Assembly: GCA_014728085.1 (NCBI GenBank)
Contig: WJMF01000103.1
Span: forward strand, 1-64,000
Source: Candidatus Zhuqueibacterota bacterium
GTDB lineage: Bacteria > Zhuqueibacterota > Zhuqueibacteria > Residuimicrobiales > Oceaniaggregativiventaceae
Reading direction: 5' to 3'
Length of the DNA: 64,000 bases
Shown: one piece after another, positions 34,452 through 44,533 of the stretch
Layout: each line of letters starts with the position of its first letter
Position numbering within the stretch: the first letter of the stretch is position 1
Made by a program: the position numbers and the translations under genes
The notes under the pieces: generated by a model
What the model saw: the letters and a program-made list of their open reading frames with translations, nothing else
The model's database searches: none
What the model was told of the DNA's origin: nothing

Positions 34452-35723
34452 ATGGACAGAACCAATTACGATATCATTATCATTGGGGCAGGACCGGCCG
34501 GATTAATGGCTGCTTTGCAATGCTGCGGCGCTCACAAGAAGACTTGCGTTCTGGAAAGAATGCCGGCTGTGGCTATGAAGTTGAAAATTACAGGCAAGGG
34601 TCGCTGCAATCTTACAAACTCTGCTGACCGCAAGCAGGCAATGAACCATTTCGGTGCAAACGGCAGATTTTTAAAATATGCATTTGGTAAATTTTATAAC
34701 ATTGATCTGCTCTCCTTTTTTAATCGCCTCGGAATTCATTTTGTGCTGGAACGAGGCGGTCGCTATTTTCCCGAGCATAAAGATGCCGGAAAAGTAGCCG
34801 CTGCCCTGCTGAACGAAATCAATCGGGAAAATATAGAGCTCATCACCGGGACGGCGGTAACGGATATCAGATATATTACGGGCAAAGGATTTCAGGTGAG
34901 CTTGTCCGGAAAGGGTATAACAGACAATGGACAATCAAACCTTAATGTCCTGCAGGCGGATAAAGTGCTTTTAGGCACCGGGGGCAAATCCTATCCCGGG
35001 ACCGGTTCCAACGGCAGCGGTTTCCGGCTGGCAGCAAAACTGGGACACACGATCACGCCGCTCTACCCTTCTCTGGTGCCTTTATCCAGCGAGACCAAAA
35101 TTGAGCAGGAGCTGGACGGTCTTGTTCTGAAAAACGTCGCTGTAAGCGCCTGGTGTAACGATGAAAAAATCGGGGAAGATTTTGGAGAAATGGCATTTTG
35201 CCAACGGGGAATTGAAGGACCTGTTGTTCTTGCGCAAAGCGGAAAGATCGTTCGGCAGCTTGAACGCCAACTACCGGTCTATATTTCCATCGATCTGAAA
35301 CCGGCGCTTGACCACCATAAACTGGAAGCGCGGCTGCTAAGAGAACTTAACCGACATGACAAACAAAACCTAAAAACATTGCTGAAACGACTGTTACCAA
35401 AAAAGATGATTCCCGTTTTTCTCAGGAGATTGAATATTGCGGCAGAAAAACCATTGAACCGCATAACATCAAAGGAGAGAAAGTCTTTGCGGCTACTGTT
35501 AAAACATTTCAGCATCCGCATTACAGGACATTCCTCATTTAAAAATGCTCTGGTCACCAGCGGCGGAGTTTGTCTGGATGAAATAAATCCGCGCACCATG
35601 GAATCGAGACGGGTAAAAAATCTTTTTTTTGCCGGCGAAATCCTCGACCTCGATGCAGATACCGGCGGATTCAATCTGCAAGCCGCCTTTTCAACCGGAT
35701 GGCTGGCGGGGCGCTCTTTGTAG
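34452..35723 (+). CDS. NAD(P)/FAD-dependent oxidoreductase, YhiN/HI0933 family
   Basis: 423 residues. The FAD Rossmann motif IIIIGAGPAGLMAALQC lies at about 8-24, followed by the family-specific KLKITGKGRCNLTNS at about 42-56 and GGRYFPEHKDAGKVAAALL at about 101-119. The C-terminal end TGGFNLQAAFSTGWLAGRS closes the FAD fold. Members are soluble flavoproteins of uncertain substrate, some linked to envelope or tRNA phenotypes. The gene is flanked by glnN and a secreted-protein gene on the opposite strand, so the context gives no hint. Confidence 0.92.
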   Translation: MDRTNYDIIIIGAGPAGLMAALQCCGAHKKTCVLERMPAVAMKLKITGKGRCNLTNSADRKQAMNHFGANGRFLKYAFGKFYNIDLLSFFNRLGIHFVLERGGRYFPEHKDAGKVAAALLNEINRENIELITGTAVTDIRYITGKGFQVSLSGKGITDNGQSNLNVLQADKVLLGTGGKSYPGTGSNGSGFRLAAKLGHTITPLYPSLVPLSSETKIEQELDGLVLKNVAVSAWCNDEKIGEDFGEMAFCQRGIEGPVVLAQSGKIVRQLERQLPVYISIDLKPALDHHKLEARLLRELNRHDKQNLKTLLKRLLPKKMIPVFLRRLNIAAEKPLNRITSKERKSLRLLLKHFSIRITGHSSFKNALVTSGGVCLDEINPRTMESRRVKNLFFAGEILDLDADTGGFNLQAAFSTGWLAGRSL

Positions 35724-35751
35724 TGACCGTACAATAATTCAACACACAGAA

Positions 35752-36573
35752 TCACCCCTGTTGCAGCACCGCTGCTAACGGCACATAATAACCTTTTAAT
35801 TTAATTATAATGGAAATCACTTCAAAGAAATCTTCAATAGACTTTTCTACAGAACTGTCCCAGATCCAGGTTTTTAATCTATAAGCAATGGTTTTAGACG
35901 CTGATAGTTTAACCACCACATCGCCGAATCCCTGAAGTTCTCTGACGCCATATTCATTATAGTCGGATCCATCAACCAGACTCTTGTCAACCGCACCGCC
36001 ATCCAGTATTGCAACAAAAGTCTCTTTATTTGCATGATCATAAAAATCCGTAATTTCCCACCCATTTGCCGGCTCGATATCAGCAAAAAAGAGAAAAGAA
36101 GCCGGATTATTCCAGTTGTGAGCTGGATCCGTTGCCGAAGGTGGCGGCGGGGTAACGTTGATATCGATGATATATTCGATCAGAACATGGGTCGCTGCGT
36201 CGGGAATGGTGATGCCGGCTGCGGATTGGATATCCAAAGCAGCATTCGCCGTATCCGCCGAAATACCATACTCCCAACTATCCACCAATATCTTGTTGTC
36301 AACCGGAATAAAAAGCAACCCCTGTTGGGATAAAGATAGATCGCTTTTTATCAGTGTTCCATGTTTATCGACGCCCACAAGACTCGACGCATTATCTAAC
36401 GTGTTTTTTAACGCTCCGACCTTTAAACTGTCCGCCACGTTGGCTTTTCCATTACTGTCGACCTGGAAAAGCCTTGTACCAGAACTGTTTTTAACAATTA
36501 ATTGAGCCTGACTCGTTCCAATCAATGCTACGGCAACAAACGAAATAAAGGTTAAAAATTTCCAACGTTGCAT
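35752..36573 (-). CDS. Secreted protein of unknown function
   Basis: 273 residues with a signal peptide (FISFVAVALIGTSQAQ). The mature N-terminus, LIVKNSSGTRLFQVDSNGKA then NVADSLKVG, resembles the short 'structural data plus parameter' repeats of tail-fibre-like exported proteins in Ignavibacteria and relatives. Residues about 80-273 look like an all-beta domain with no catalytic motif. It ends 28 nt from the YhiN-type gene in convergent orientation and has no evident operon partner. Confidence 0.65.
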   Translation of the reverse strand: MQRWKFLTFISFVAVALIGTSQAQLIVKNSSGTRLFQVDSNGKANVADSLKVGALKNTLDNASSLVGVDKHGTLIKSDLSLSQQGLLFIPVDNKILVDSWEYGISADTANAALDIQSAAGITIPDAATHVLIEYIIDINVTPPPPSATDPAHNWNNPASFLFFADIEPANGWEITDFYDHANKETFVAILDGGAVDKSLVDGSDYNEYGVRELQGFGDVVVKLSASKTIAYRLKTWIWDSSVEKSIEDFFEVISIIIKLKGYYVPLAAVLQQG

Positions 36574-36843
36574 AATTTACTCCCTTCTATCCTCTGCATT
36601 TACGATATACATTTGTCCGAGTGGCATAGTTTTATAAAAAGTCATAAAATTGTTACAGAAATGATTTGGTTCAAGTTACTAATCATCTGATTTTCAAACA
36701 CTTAAATTGTTGCAATGTCCACGATACTCAAAAATACAATAATTATGCCAAATTTATTGCCAATTGTCGGTTAAAAGTAGAAAACGGGCACCAGAGATAC
36801 AAAATCAGTATCCACACGGTAAAAAAGAGAATAATTCGCATTG

Positions 36844-38130
36844 TTAACGCGAGTATGCCTGAATGATACCCCCGGTTAATTTAAGCAAAGCGTGATCTGC
36901 CTCGATCAGGCTATAGACCGCATTCAGGTGCGACACTGCGGCGTTGAGATAGATCATCTGGACATCGCGAAAATTGAACGAATTTATGGCCCCATTGCGA
37001 AATTTTTCCTGAGAAATTTCCAGATTAAGATCAGCGGCTTGCAGCGATTCGACAGCCACCTCCAAAAGTTCCGTTCTAACCCGGTAATTTTCGATCAGGG
37101 TATAGAGACGATTGGTGAGACTGTGTTTCATACTTTCCAGGCTCACCTCACCTGCCTGCCGGTTCAGCTGAGCGATTTCTATAGCCCGCTTGCGGTTACC
37201 TCCGTTAAAAAGCGACCAGCTAAGGGTCAGAGTGGCATAAGCGTTGTTCTGATCATAGGTCGTCGGATCGCTGCCGGTATAGGCAACGCTGTTCCGGCTT
37301 TTCTCGTAACCGGCACCCAGCGATAATCCGGGCCACCATTCGCTTTTCTGCAAAGCAACCTGCTTTTCCAGCAGTGATTGATTGATGTATTGATTCTTCA
37401 ATGTACGATTATCGAACAGCATTTTCTGCAAGAGCGCATCAATATCATAATCATGACCTTCGATTTCAAATGCTTCTGTAAATTCATACTTGATATCTTT
37501 CCGGATGCCCATCAGAAAATTCAGGTCCCGCATAGAGTTTCGATAAACGGTTCTTTGCTGCAGATATCGTCCCTTATCCTCGAGATAGGCATTTTGCGCC
37601 TGCAACAGCTCGTAGCGGGTTTGTGCCCCCAGGCGATGACGTTCCTCTTCATATTGATTGCGATCCCGGGACAACGACATGACCTCTTCCAGAACTTTTA
37701 CCTTTTCGGCCTGCAGCAGACTGTTATAATAGGCGAGGATCACGGCTTCAAGCGTATTCTCGATTACAATGGCTGTGTTGCCCTCTGATAACCGTTCCAG
37801 CTCCTCAAATCTTGACTTGCGGATATAAATGGCAAAACCATCAAACAGAATCCAGTTCAAAGTCAGGGTTCCGTTCAATGTGCGCAACTCTGAATCGCTT
37901 CGATTTTCCTCGCTCCAGCGCTCGAGGGCGGATAGATTAACAGCCAGAGAGGGTAAACGACCGGCATTGCCCCAGGAATTATTGAGCTCTGCAATTTTTT
38001 CATCCGATTTGGTGATGTGTATATCATAATTATTTTTCAGCGCCTTGCTGATAGCTTGCGAGAGACTCAGCTCTTCAGCTGTGAGCAGGCAGCTCATGGA
38101 AAACAGTAGAACGAAAATGCGATATATCAT
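36844..38130 (-). CDS. TolC-family outer-membrane efflux protein
   Basis: 428 residues with a signal peptide (IFVLLFSMSCLLTAEE). It has the two-fold TolC plan: long alpha-helical hairpins (LSLSQAISKALKNNYDIHIT; SLEQAD-type helices) alternating with beta strands (LNGTLTLNWILFDGFAIYIR and ATLTLSWSLFNGGNRKRAI). It is the outer-membrane duct for the RND pump encoded just upstream (38157-41333). It is the third gene of the adaptor-pump-duct operon. Confidence 0.93.
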   Translation of the reverse strand: MIYRIFVLLFSMSCLLTAEELSLSQAISKALKNNYDIHITKSDEKIAELNNSWGNAGRLPSLAVNLSALERWSEENRSDSELRTLNGTLTLNWILFDGFAIYIRKSRFEELERLSEGNTAIVIENTLEAVILAYYNSLLQAEKVKVLEEVMSLSRDRNQYEEERHRLGAQTRYELLQAQNAYLEDKGRYLQQRTVYRNSMRDLNFLMGIRKDIKYEFTEAFEIEGHDYDIDALLQKMLFDNRTLKNQYINQSLLEKQVALQKSEWWPGLSLGAGYEKSRNSVAYTGSDPTTYDQNNAYATLTLSWSLFNGGNRKRAIEIAQLNRQAGEVSLESMKHSLTNRLYTLIENYRVRTELLEVAVESLQAADLNLEISQEKFRNGAINSFNFRDVQMIYLNAAVSHLNAVYSLIEADHALLKLTGGIIQAYSR

Positions 38131-38156
38131 TTTGCTGATCCCAAATTCTTCTTGAG

Positions 38157-41100
38157 TTATGATTCAATATGCCGTTTGCTGTACTCGACGGCAATTTCCA
38201 TATCTTCCGCTTTCGGGCGCTTACCGGTCCAGGCCCAGTAAAAGAAGGAACGGATATCGTTAAGGACATGGATCAGGACGGGGAAAAAAATCAGGATAAA
38301 AATAGTACCGATAGCAACGCCGTATGCGAGAGAAATCGCCATGGGGATGAGAAATTGCGCCTGATGGCTCTTTTCCAAAATCAGAGGATAGAGGCCGATG
38401 GTGGTGGTGATGGTGGTAAGGATGATCGGCCGTAAACGGGCCTTACCGGTTTCCAGGATCGCCCGTTTAACTCGCATTCCGGTGGCGACGAGAGAATTGT
38501 ACTTGGACAGAAAGATGACAGCATCATTGACGATCACCCCGGAAAGCGCAATCATCCCCAGAATGCTCAGCAGCGAAACCGGCTTTCCGTGCAGCCAATG
38601 ACCCCAAAAGGCACCCAACAGGGATAACGGTATCATCATCAGAATGATAAGCGCCTGTTCCAGAGATTTAAAGTGTATCATCAACAAAAGAATGATCAGA
38701 GCGAAGGCGATCAGAAAATAGGTTTGCAGTCGTTCGACAGCGATGCGGCTCTCCCGTTGTTGTCCCTGATATTGAACACTGATACCGCTGTATTTGCTTT
38801 TGATTTTCGGAATAATTTGATTATCGATTTGCTGTAGAATATCGGGAACCGACGCATAGGGATCAACGAGATCCGCTTCGATACGGATTTCCCGTTGCCC
38901 GTTATAGTGCTGAATGCTGACCGGGCCGCGCTCGATTTCATAGTCGGCAAGCTCGACAAGCGGATACTCACCCTGCGGAGTTTGAATTTTCATGCGCTCG
39001 AGTTGTCCGAGATTCAAACGATCCTGGCGGGGAAACCGGACCCATATACGCAATTCGTTTCTGCCCTGCTGCAACCGTTGTGCCTGTCCCCCGAAAAATG
39101 CCTGCCGCACCTGGTTGGCAATATCATTTTCATCCAGGCCGACAAAGTAGGCCTGAGGTTTCAGCTTCAGCCGTACTTCCTGTTTACCCTGGGCGTTATT
39201 GTCAACGATATCCTTTAAAATGGGCAGGTCTCCGAGTTCATGCATCAGTAAATTTTTCGCCGCATCGAGTTCCTGCAGATTGCGGCTCAACAGGCTGATG
39301 GCAACCGGAGATCCCCAGCGGCTGCGGCCACCAAGGGTATATTTTTCCGCTTCAGGGACAGGCCCGATTTTTTTGCGCACCTTTTCTGCAATTTCCATTC
39401 CGGTAATATCGATATAGGTTAAATCCTTGGGCCAGACGGTAAGCCTGCCGGCATGAGCGCCCCGCTCTCTGCCGGAAAAGGCACTGCCGACGCGCAGACG
39501 GGTATGGTCAATGAAGGGAATGGTATCGTTCATACTCTGCATGAGATCTTCATTCACTTCCCAGATCGCATTTTCAAACCGGTGCAGATAATCATAGGTT
39601 TGCTTTTCGCCTGAACCGGGAATAAAAGCAATATTAATTTCAAAACTGTCAAAATCAACCACCGGAAAGTAGGTGTTTTTGATAAATCCGCCCAAGAACA
39701 AGCCGGTTGTAATCATGAGCAGAACCACAGGCACACCGACCATAATCCATCGCCAGGTAATGATCCACTTGAGCGCCCGTCCATAAACATGTTCCCGCAG
39801 CCAGAGAAAAAATTTCTCCGTATACTTTCGCATGCTAAAGCCGTTTCCATTTTCCGTGTTTCGCCTTTGCAGTACACGCGGATTACCGAGATGAGCCGGT
39901 AAAATAAAAAAAGCTTCCACCAGGGAGAGCAACAATGAGACAATGACGATAAAAGCCATCTCCCATTGGGTTTCAAACTGGGTGCCCTGCATGAACAACA
40001 GCGGGGAAAAGGCGACGACCGTTGTCAATATCGACGTCAGCACCGCGGGGGCGACTTCCATGGTACCATCTACCGCTGCAAGGCGGGGGTTCTTTCCGTT
40101 TTCAAAATGAGAAAAAATATTTTCACCGATAACGATTCCATCGTCCACCAGGATACCGATGACGAGAATCATTCCGAATAACGAAATCATGTTGATGGTG
40201 ATACCGTATAAATTGGCCAAAACAAACATGGCCAAAAAGGAAGCGGGAATACCCCAGGCCACCCAAAGGGAGACGCGAAAATTGAGAAACAGAGTAAGGG
40301 AAAAAATCACCAGTATAAAGCCGATCATACCGTTGTTGAGCAACACTCTCAGGCGGCTCTGCAGGATCTCCAAAAAGCTGAAAATCATGCGCAATTCAAC
40401 GCCTGGGTTTTCAGTGTTGAATTTTTTCACATATTCGTTTACATATTCAGTGATCTCTTCGAGATCTTCTTCCGGAAGTTTTTGTACAAATAGAGATACG
40501 GATTTTTCACCGTTGCCAAAAGTGGGATAAAAATTTTCAGGTGTTTGTTTTTTAACCACCGCCACATCGCGCAGCCTTAAAAAGCCACCGCTTTCGGTGC
40601 CGCGAATAATAATATTGCTGATATCATCAGGCTGTGCGCTTCTGGAGCGAAAGCGAATGAGAATCTCCTGATTTTCCGATTTGATCTGCCCGGCCGAAAC
40701 ATCCCGGTTGTTGTTGAGAATAGCCCGGCTAATCTGGCTGATCGACAGGTTATACCGCAATAAATCGGATTCGCGGATTTCAACCGAAATCTCCGGGGAT
40801 GGAGCACCCCATGAACCCACCTGGCTGATCACACCGGAATTGAGCAAATCGTCTTCTATTTGATAAGCATAATCTTGCAATGTGAAAATATCTTCTGTAC
40901 CGGACAGATTGAGAAAAAGCGCTGCCGACGTATTGCGCTCTTTATAGACAACAGGGCGTTCCGCCGCGCTGGGAAAGCCGGAAATGCCATCAACCGCATT
41001 TTTCACCTCCATCAGCACTTCATCAATATCATACTCTCCCGTGGTTTCGATAACCACACGGGAACTGTTTTCAGAAGAAACAGAAGAAATTTCTTTGATA

Positions 41101-41333
41101 CCAACGATGCTGCGCAAAGCCGCTTCAATGCGAACCGTAATCCCCTCTTCCATTTCAACCGGTGAAGCGCCGGGATAATAAACAGAAATGGTTATCATTC
41201 TCGATGTGGTTTCCGGGAAAAAAGAAAGCTTGAGACTTAATAATGATACCAGGCCGGCAATGACAATAAAAGCAATCAAAATGTTGGCATAAAACGGAAA
41301 TTTAACAAATGTAGAAACTATTCTTCGAAACAT
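38157..41333 (-). CDS. Efflux RND transporter permease (AcrB/MexB superfamily)
   Basis: 1058 residues, the usual RND length, with 12 membrane spans and two large periplasmic loops. The N-terminus, FVKFPFYANILIAFIVIAGL and FFPETTSRMITISVYYPGAS, and the mid-span motif VLVDDGIVIGENIF (about 390-403, with the proton-relay Asp pair) are diagnostic. A second duplicate half ends with GVIVNDAVIFLSKYN and TTITTTIGLYPLIL. It is driven by the proton gradient. Substrate class (drug, metal, lipid) cannot be told, but the absence of the CusA-type metal motifs favours an organic substrate. Confidence 0.94.
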   Translation of the reverse strand: MFRRIVSTFVKFPFYANILIAFIVIAGLVSLLSLKLSFFPETTSRMITISVYYPGASPVEMEEGITVRIEAALRSIVGIKEISSVSSENSSRVVIETTGEYDIDEVLMEVKNAVDGISGFPSAAERPVVYKERNTSAALFLNLSGTEDIFTLQDYAYQIEDDLLNSGVISQVGSWGAPSPEISVEIRESDLLRYNLSISQISRAILNNNRDVSAGQIKSENQEILIRFRSRSAQPDDISNIIIRGTESGGFLRLRDVAVVKKQTPENFYPTFGNGEKSVSLFVQKLPEEDLEEITEYVNEYVKKFNTENPGVELRMIFSFLEILQSRLRVLLNNGMIGFILVIFSLTLFLNFRVSLWVAWGIPASFLAMFVLANLYGITINMISLFGMILVIGILVDDGIVIGENIFSHFENGKNPRLAAVDGTMEVAPAVLTSILTTVVAFSPLLFMQGTQFETQWEMAFIVIVSLLLSLVEAFFILPAHLGNPRVLQRRNTENGNGFSMRKYTEKFFLWLREHVYGRALKWIITWRWIMVGVPVVLLMITTGLFLGGFIKNTYFPVVDFDSFEINIAFIPGSGEKQTYDYLHRFENAIWEVNEDLMQSMNDTIPFIDHTRLRVGSAFSGRERGAHAGRLTVWPKDLTYIDITGMEIAEKVRKKIGPVPEAEKYTLGGRSRWGSPVAISLLSRNLQELDAAKNLLMHELGDLPILKDIVDNNAQGKQEVRLKLKPQAYFVGLDENDIANQVRQAFFGGQAQRLQQGRNELRIWVRFPRQDRLNLGQLERMKIQTPQGEYPLVELADYEIERGPVSIQHYNGQREIRIEADLVDPYASVPDILQQIDNQIIPKIKSKYSGISVQYQGQQRESRIAVERLQTYFLIAFALIILLLMIHFKSLEQALIILMMIPLSLLGAFWGHWLHGKPVSLLSILGMIALSGVIVNDAVIFLSKYNSLVATGMRVKRAILETGKARLRPIILTTITTTIGLYPLILEKSHQAQFLIPMAISLAYGVAIGTIFILIFFPVLIHVLNDIRSFFYWAWTGKRPKAEDMEIAVEYSKRHIES

Positions 41334-41416
41334 CGATATTCAACCTCTGCTTACTCAACAGCACCTATCAGGATATGAACCATTTTTCCTCAAGACCGAA
41401 TACACCTGCACCCTGG

Positions 41417-42547
41417 CTAACTTTGACCAAGAATTTTGACCGGCGTATTTTCTGAAACGTTGATCAACGGCTGTACTACCACCAGAGCGCCGACTTTCAG
41501 CCCCCTGAAAATCAGGGTCTCTTCGTTGACTTTGACGAGTTCAATCTGACGTTTCTTCAGGGCCCCATCTTCAACAACAAACACTTCATTATAGTTAAAC
41601 ACAGCTTTTCTCGGAATCTCCATGGCGTCCTCTATAACACCGCCGTCAAATTCACAGGTCAAATATTCACCGGCAAAAAGTTGAGGCTGACGATCAAGCG
41701 GTACACAGACAAAAACAGGCCTTGCCTGGGTTGTCGGATCAACAAAATCCGAAATCCTGACCACGGTTCCCTTCCAGATATGCTCTTTTTCAATAGAGGT
41801 CAGGTGCACTTGTCGTCCTTTGGTTATCCAGGAAGCATAACCGTTTTCAAGCGGCACTTCGACCTCCACCGTGTCGGTATGAATGATGGTTGCGATTCGC
41901 CCCCCCGTATTTGTATAGGCCCCGACCTGCAGCAGCACCGTTTTGTAGGATCCTTTAAACGGCGCATAAATTGTGTGTCGATTCAGTTGTTTTTCCATTT
42001 TTTTGATGGAATAATAATCACTGAGAACAGTACGGCTGGAAAGAAAAATTTTAAGCTTCTCTCCACGGAAATCCGGCATATCCGGTATATCACGGTCCAG
42101 ATTGATTTTATTAAAAAAGCGAAGAAAGGCATCATAGTGTTCAGGAAAATCAATTTTTATATCCGGCAACAAATTGGCCAGGCGATTTAAAAATTGACTT
42201 TTTTGAGATTTTAAAGAGAGCTCCATCTCGTCTTTGTAAATCGTCAGCAAAATATCCCCCCGTTGAAAAGGTTGCCCCTTTTTTAGAGGAATATCGCCGG
42301 ACTCGATTTTACCGGAAGCTTCTGCAACGATTTCAATCTCGGCGCTCGATACCACCCGTCCTTTGCCGGTCACAGTAGAGGGAATATTTCCATAAAAAAC
42401 AGAATCGACTTTAACATATCTCTCCGAAGCCGGCGCGGGTTGCTGCGCATATTCCTGCTTTTGCGATATCAAAAACTGCATCAGCAAATAACCGCCGCCC
42501 AACATGATAACCAGTACTCCGAGCACAATTATTTTTCTTTTTTCCAT
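41417..42547 (-). CDS. RND efflux periplasmic adaptor (HlyD/MFP family)
   Basis: About 376 residues. I prefer ATG 42547 (MEKRKIIVLG), which puts the single N-terminal membrane anchor (VLVIMLGGGYLLMQFL) at the front; a TTG at 42580 is possible. VTGKGRVVSSAEIEIVAEAS with KKGQPFQRGDILLTI are the lipoyl-domain halves, and the C-terminal beta-barrel has VDPTTQARPVFV. The coiled-coil hairpin between the lipoyl halves is short. It heads the operon followed by the RND pump and TolC. It is divergent from the MerR-type gene at 42753. Confidence 0.92.
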   Translation of the reverse strand: MEKRKIIVLGVLVIMLGGGYLLMQFLISQKQEYAQQPAPASERYVKVDSVFYGNIPSTVTGKGRVVSSAEIEIVAEASGKIESGDIPLKKGQPFQRGDILLTIYKDEMELSLKSQKSQFLNRLANLLPDIKIDFPEHYDAFLRFFNKINLDRDIPDMPDFRGEKLKIFLSSRTVLSDYYSIKKMEKQLNRHTIYAPFKGSYKTVLLQVGAYTNTGGRIATIIHTDTVEVEVPLENGYASWITKGRQVHLTSIEKEHIWKGTVVRISDFVDPTTQARPVFVCVPLDRQPQLFAGEYLTCEFDGGVIEDAMEIPRKAVFNYNEVFVVEDGALKKRQIELVKVNEETLIFRGLKVGALVVVQPLINVSENTPVKILGQS

Positions 42548-42700
42548 TGTTCTATATCTCTGATTTATTTTCCCTGTCAAAAACTTCCAATCTATAATGA
42601 ACGAAATATTGTGATAAATAACAACAAAAAATTCTACACCAAAGGCAATGGCGATCCTTTGTATTTGTGGTATTAAAAAATGCTTGATTATTTATTCTAT

Positions 42701-42728
42701 ATTTTCTATAATATACATTATAGAAAAT
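42701..42728. promoter_or_regulatory. Perfect 12+12 bp inverted repeat before the MerR-type gene
   Basis: ATTTTCTATAAT, a four-base spacer ATAC, and ATTATAGAAAAT make a perfect dyad 24 bases before the MerR-type start. It sits in the divergent region between that gene and the RND adaptor. MerR proteins bind dyads of about this size, so it is the natural candidate operator. Confidence 0.7.
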
Positions 42729-42752
42729 GATACCATCATATCAGGGTCAGAA

Positions 42753-43211
42753 ATGTCTTCTGTTATTAATCAAAAAATGCAAATCAGTATCAAACCGGTA
42801 TATACAATTGGTATTGCCGCCGATCTGCTCGGGGTTTCGGTGCATTTGTTACGAGTCTATGAGAAAGAGGGATTAATATTACCACATAGAACAGCGACCG
42901 GACGCCGGCTTTTTTCCGATCTGGAAATCGAAAAAGTCAATTGCATCAGGCGGTTGATCAACAAAGAGGGAATGAATTATGAGGGTATAAAGCGTCTTTT
43001 TGCCCTGATGCCCTGCTGGAAAATAAGACAATGCAGTGAAGAGAAACGTTCTCAATGCAAGGCCCTGAAAAATTATGAAAAACCATGCTGGGCAACCACA
43101 GAAAAATGTTCGCATCCTCTTCCGTCCTGCAGAGATTGTATTGTGTACCGAACCACTGTTGATTGCGCTGATTTGAAAGCATTGATTTATGGGCATTCTC
43201 TTGATAAATAA
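42753..43211 (+). CDS. MerR-family regulator with cysteine-rich C-terminus
   Basis: 152 residues from ATG 42753; the frame is open further upstream but that part is not protein-like. The MerR winged helix is at about 17-75: YTIGIAADLLGVSVHLLRVY, EGLILPHRTATGRRLFSDLE. The short effector region holds eight cysteines between residues 88 and 138 (C88, C94, C102, C112, C119, C126, C129, C138), including two PCW motifs and SCRDC. This suggests a metal or iron-sulfur centre, or a redox or sulfane-sulfur sensor. It is followed after 82 nt by the SQR-like gene, so it probably controls the sulfur cassette. Confidence 0.85.
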   Translation: MSSVINQKMQISIKPVYTIGIAADLLGVSVHLLRVYEKEGLILPHRTATGRRLFSDLEIEKVNCIRRLINKEGMNYEGIKRLFALMPCWKIRQCSEEKRSQCKALKNYEKPCWATTEKCSHPLPSCRDCIVYRTTVDCADLKALIYGHSLDK

Positions 43212-43293
43212 ATGAGCAAATTGTTGCAATACATCAATATGCTATTTCATATTGACTCGAAAAAATTTTAAATGACTTGAAAAAAATACTGAG

Positions 43294-44532
43294 GTGAAAA
43301 TGAAAAAGCTGGTCATTCTTGGAGGCGGTACGGCGGGAACGATCATGGTCAACAAGCTGGCGACCGTACTTGACCCATCGGACTGGGATATTACCCTCGT
43401 GGATGAATATGAAACGCATTATTATCAACCGGGATATTTATTCATTCCTTTCGGCATCTACACAAAAGAAGATGTCATGAAACCAAAACGGGATTATTTC
43501 CCCACCGGGATAAATGTGATCATGTCAACAATCGAGGGCGTACGCCCGAAAGAGAACAAAGTAGAATTGAGCAATGGAAAAGTACTTTCCTATGATTATC
43601 TGATCATTGCTACCGGCAGCAAGATTCATCCGGAAGAGACGGAAGGCATGAACGGTGATGGCTGGAGACAAAATATTTTTGATTTTTACACGGTAGAAGG
43701 GGCGTGTGCACTGGAAAAGTTTTTTAAAACCTGGGAAGGGGGTAAACTCGTTATTGATATTGTTGAAATGCCGATCAAATGCCCGGTTGCCCCGCTTGAA
43801 TTTGCTTTTCTGGCGGACTGGTGGTTTACCGAACAAGGCATTCGCAACAAAGTGGACATCGAGTTCGTCACGCCGCTACCCGGAGCATTTACAAAACCGA
43901 TCGCATCAAAATTTTTAGGCAAATTTCTTGAAAAAAAGAATATCCATCTCACCGCTGAATTCAATATCGGCTCGGTTAACAGCGATAAAAACAAAATCGT
44001 TTCCTGGGATGAAAAAGAAATCGACTATGATGTACTGGTCACGATACCGACGAATATGGGAGCTGAATTTATTGCCGATTCAGGTATGGGGGATGATATC
44101 AATTTTATTCCGACGAATCCGGGCACGCTGCAGTCCAAAGCTTATGAAAACATTTTCGTCATCGGTGATGCCACAGATCTGCCGAGTTCAAAAGCAGGTT
44201 CCGTGGCCCATTTTGAGGCGGATATATTATTTGAAAATTTTATTCGGGCAACAGAAAACAGGCCCCTTAAAGCGGATTTTGATGGTCATGCAAATTGTTT
44301 TATCGAGTCAGGATTCGGCAAAGGCATATTGATCGATTTCAATTATGATGTCGAACCCTTGCCCGGAAAATTTCCCTTGCCGGGAATCGGGCCCTTTTCA
44401 CTGCTTGAAGAGACGCGCATGAATCACTGGGGCAAAATGATCTTTCGCTGGGTTTACTGGAATTTGTTGCTCAAAGGAGCGGAATTGCCGATTGAGGCAC
44501 AAATGAATCTAGCCGGTAAGAGGAGAAGTTGA
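43294..44532 (+). CDS. Sulfide:quinone oxidoreductase-like flavoprotein
   Basis: 412 residues. The FAD fingerprint VILGGGTAGTIMVNKLA is at about 5-21 and a second dinucleotide region is YDYLIIATGSKIHP. Two of the cysteines that matter in SQR are conserved in place: MPIKCPVAP at about residue 161 and HANCFIESGFGKG at about 333; another Cys lies near 136. FVIGDATDLPSSKAGSVAHF is the second FAD contact. The C-terminal amphipathic segment WGKMIFRWVYWNLLLKG fits the quinone-side membrane anchor. It would oxidise sulfide to polysulfide and feed the quinone pool. DUF1641, TusE/DsrC and DsrE genes follow. Confidence 0.85.
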   Translation: MKMKKLVILGGGTAGTIMVNKLATVLDPSDWDITLVDEYETHYYQPGYLFIPFGIYTKEDVMKPKRDYFPTGINVIMSTIEGVRPKENKVELSNGKVLSYDYLIIATGSKIHPEETEGMNGDGWRQNIFDFYTVEGACALEKFFKTWEGGKLVIDIVEMPIKCPVAPLEFAFLADWWFTEQGIRNKVDIEFVTPLPGAFTKPIASKFLGKFLEKKNIHLTAEFNIGSVNSDKNKIVSWDEKEIDYDVLVTIPTNMGAEFIADSGMGDDINFIPTNPGTLQSKAYENIFVIGDATDLPSSKAGSVAHFEADILFENFIRATENRPLKADFDGHANCFIESGFGKGILIDFNYDVEPLPGKFPLPGIGPFSLLEETRMNHWGKMIFRWVYWNLLLKGAELPIEAQMNLAGKRRS

Positions 44533-44533
44533 T

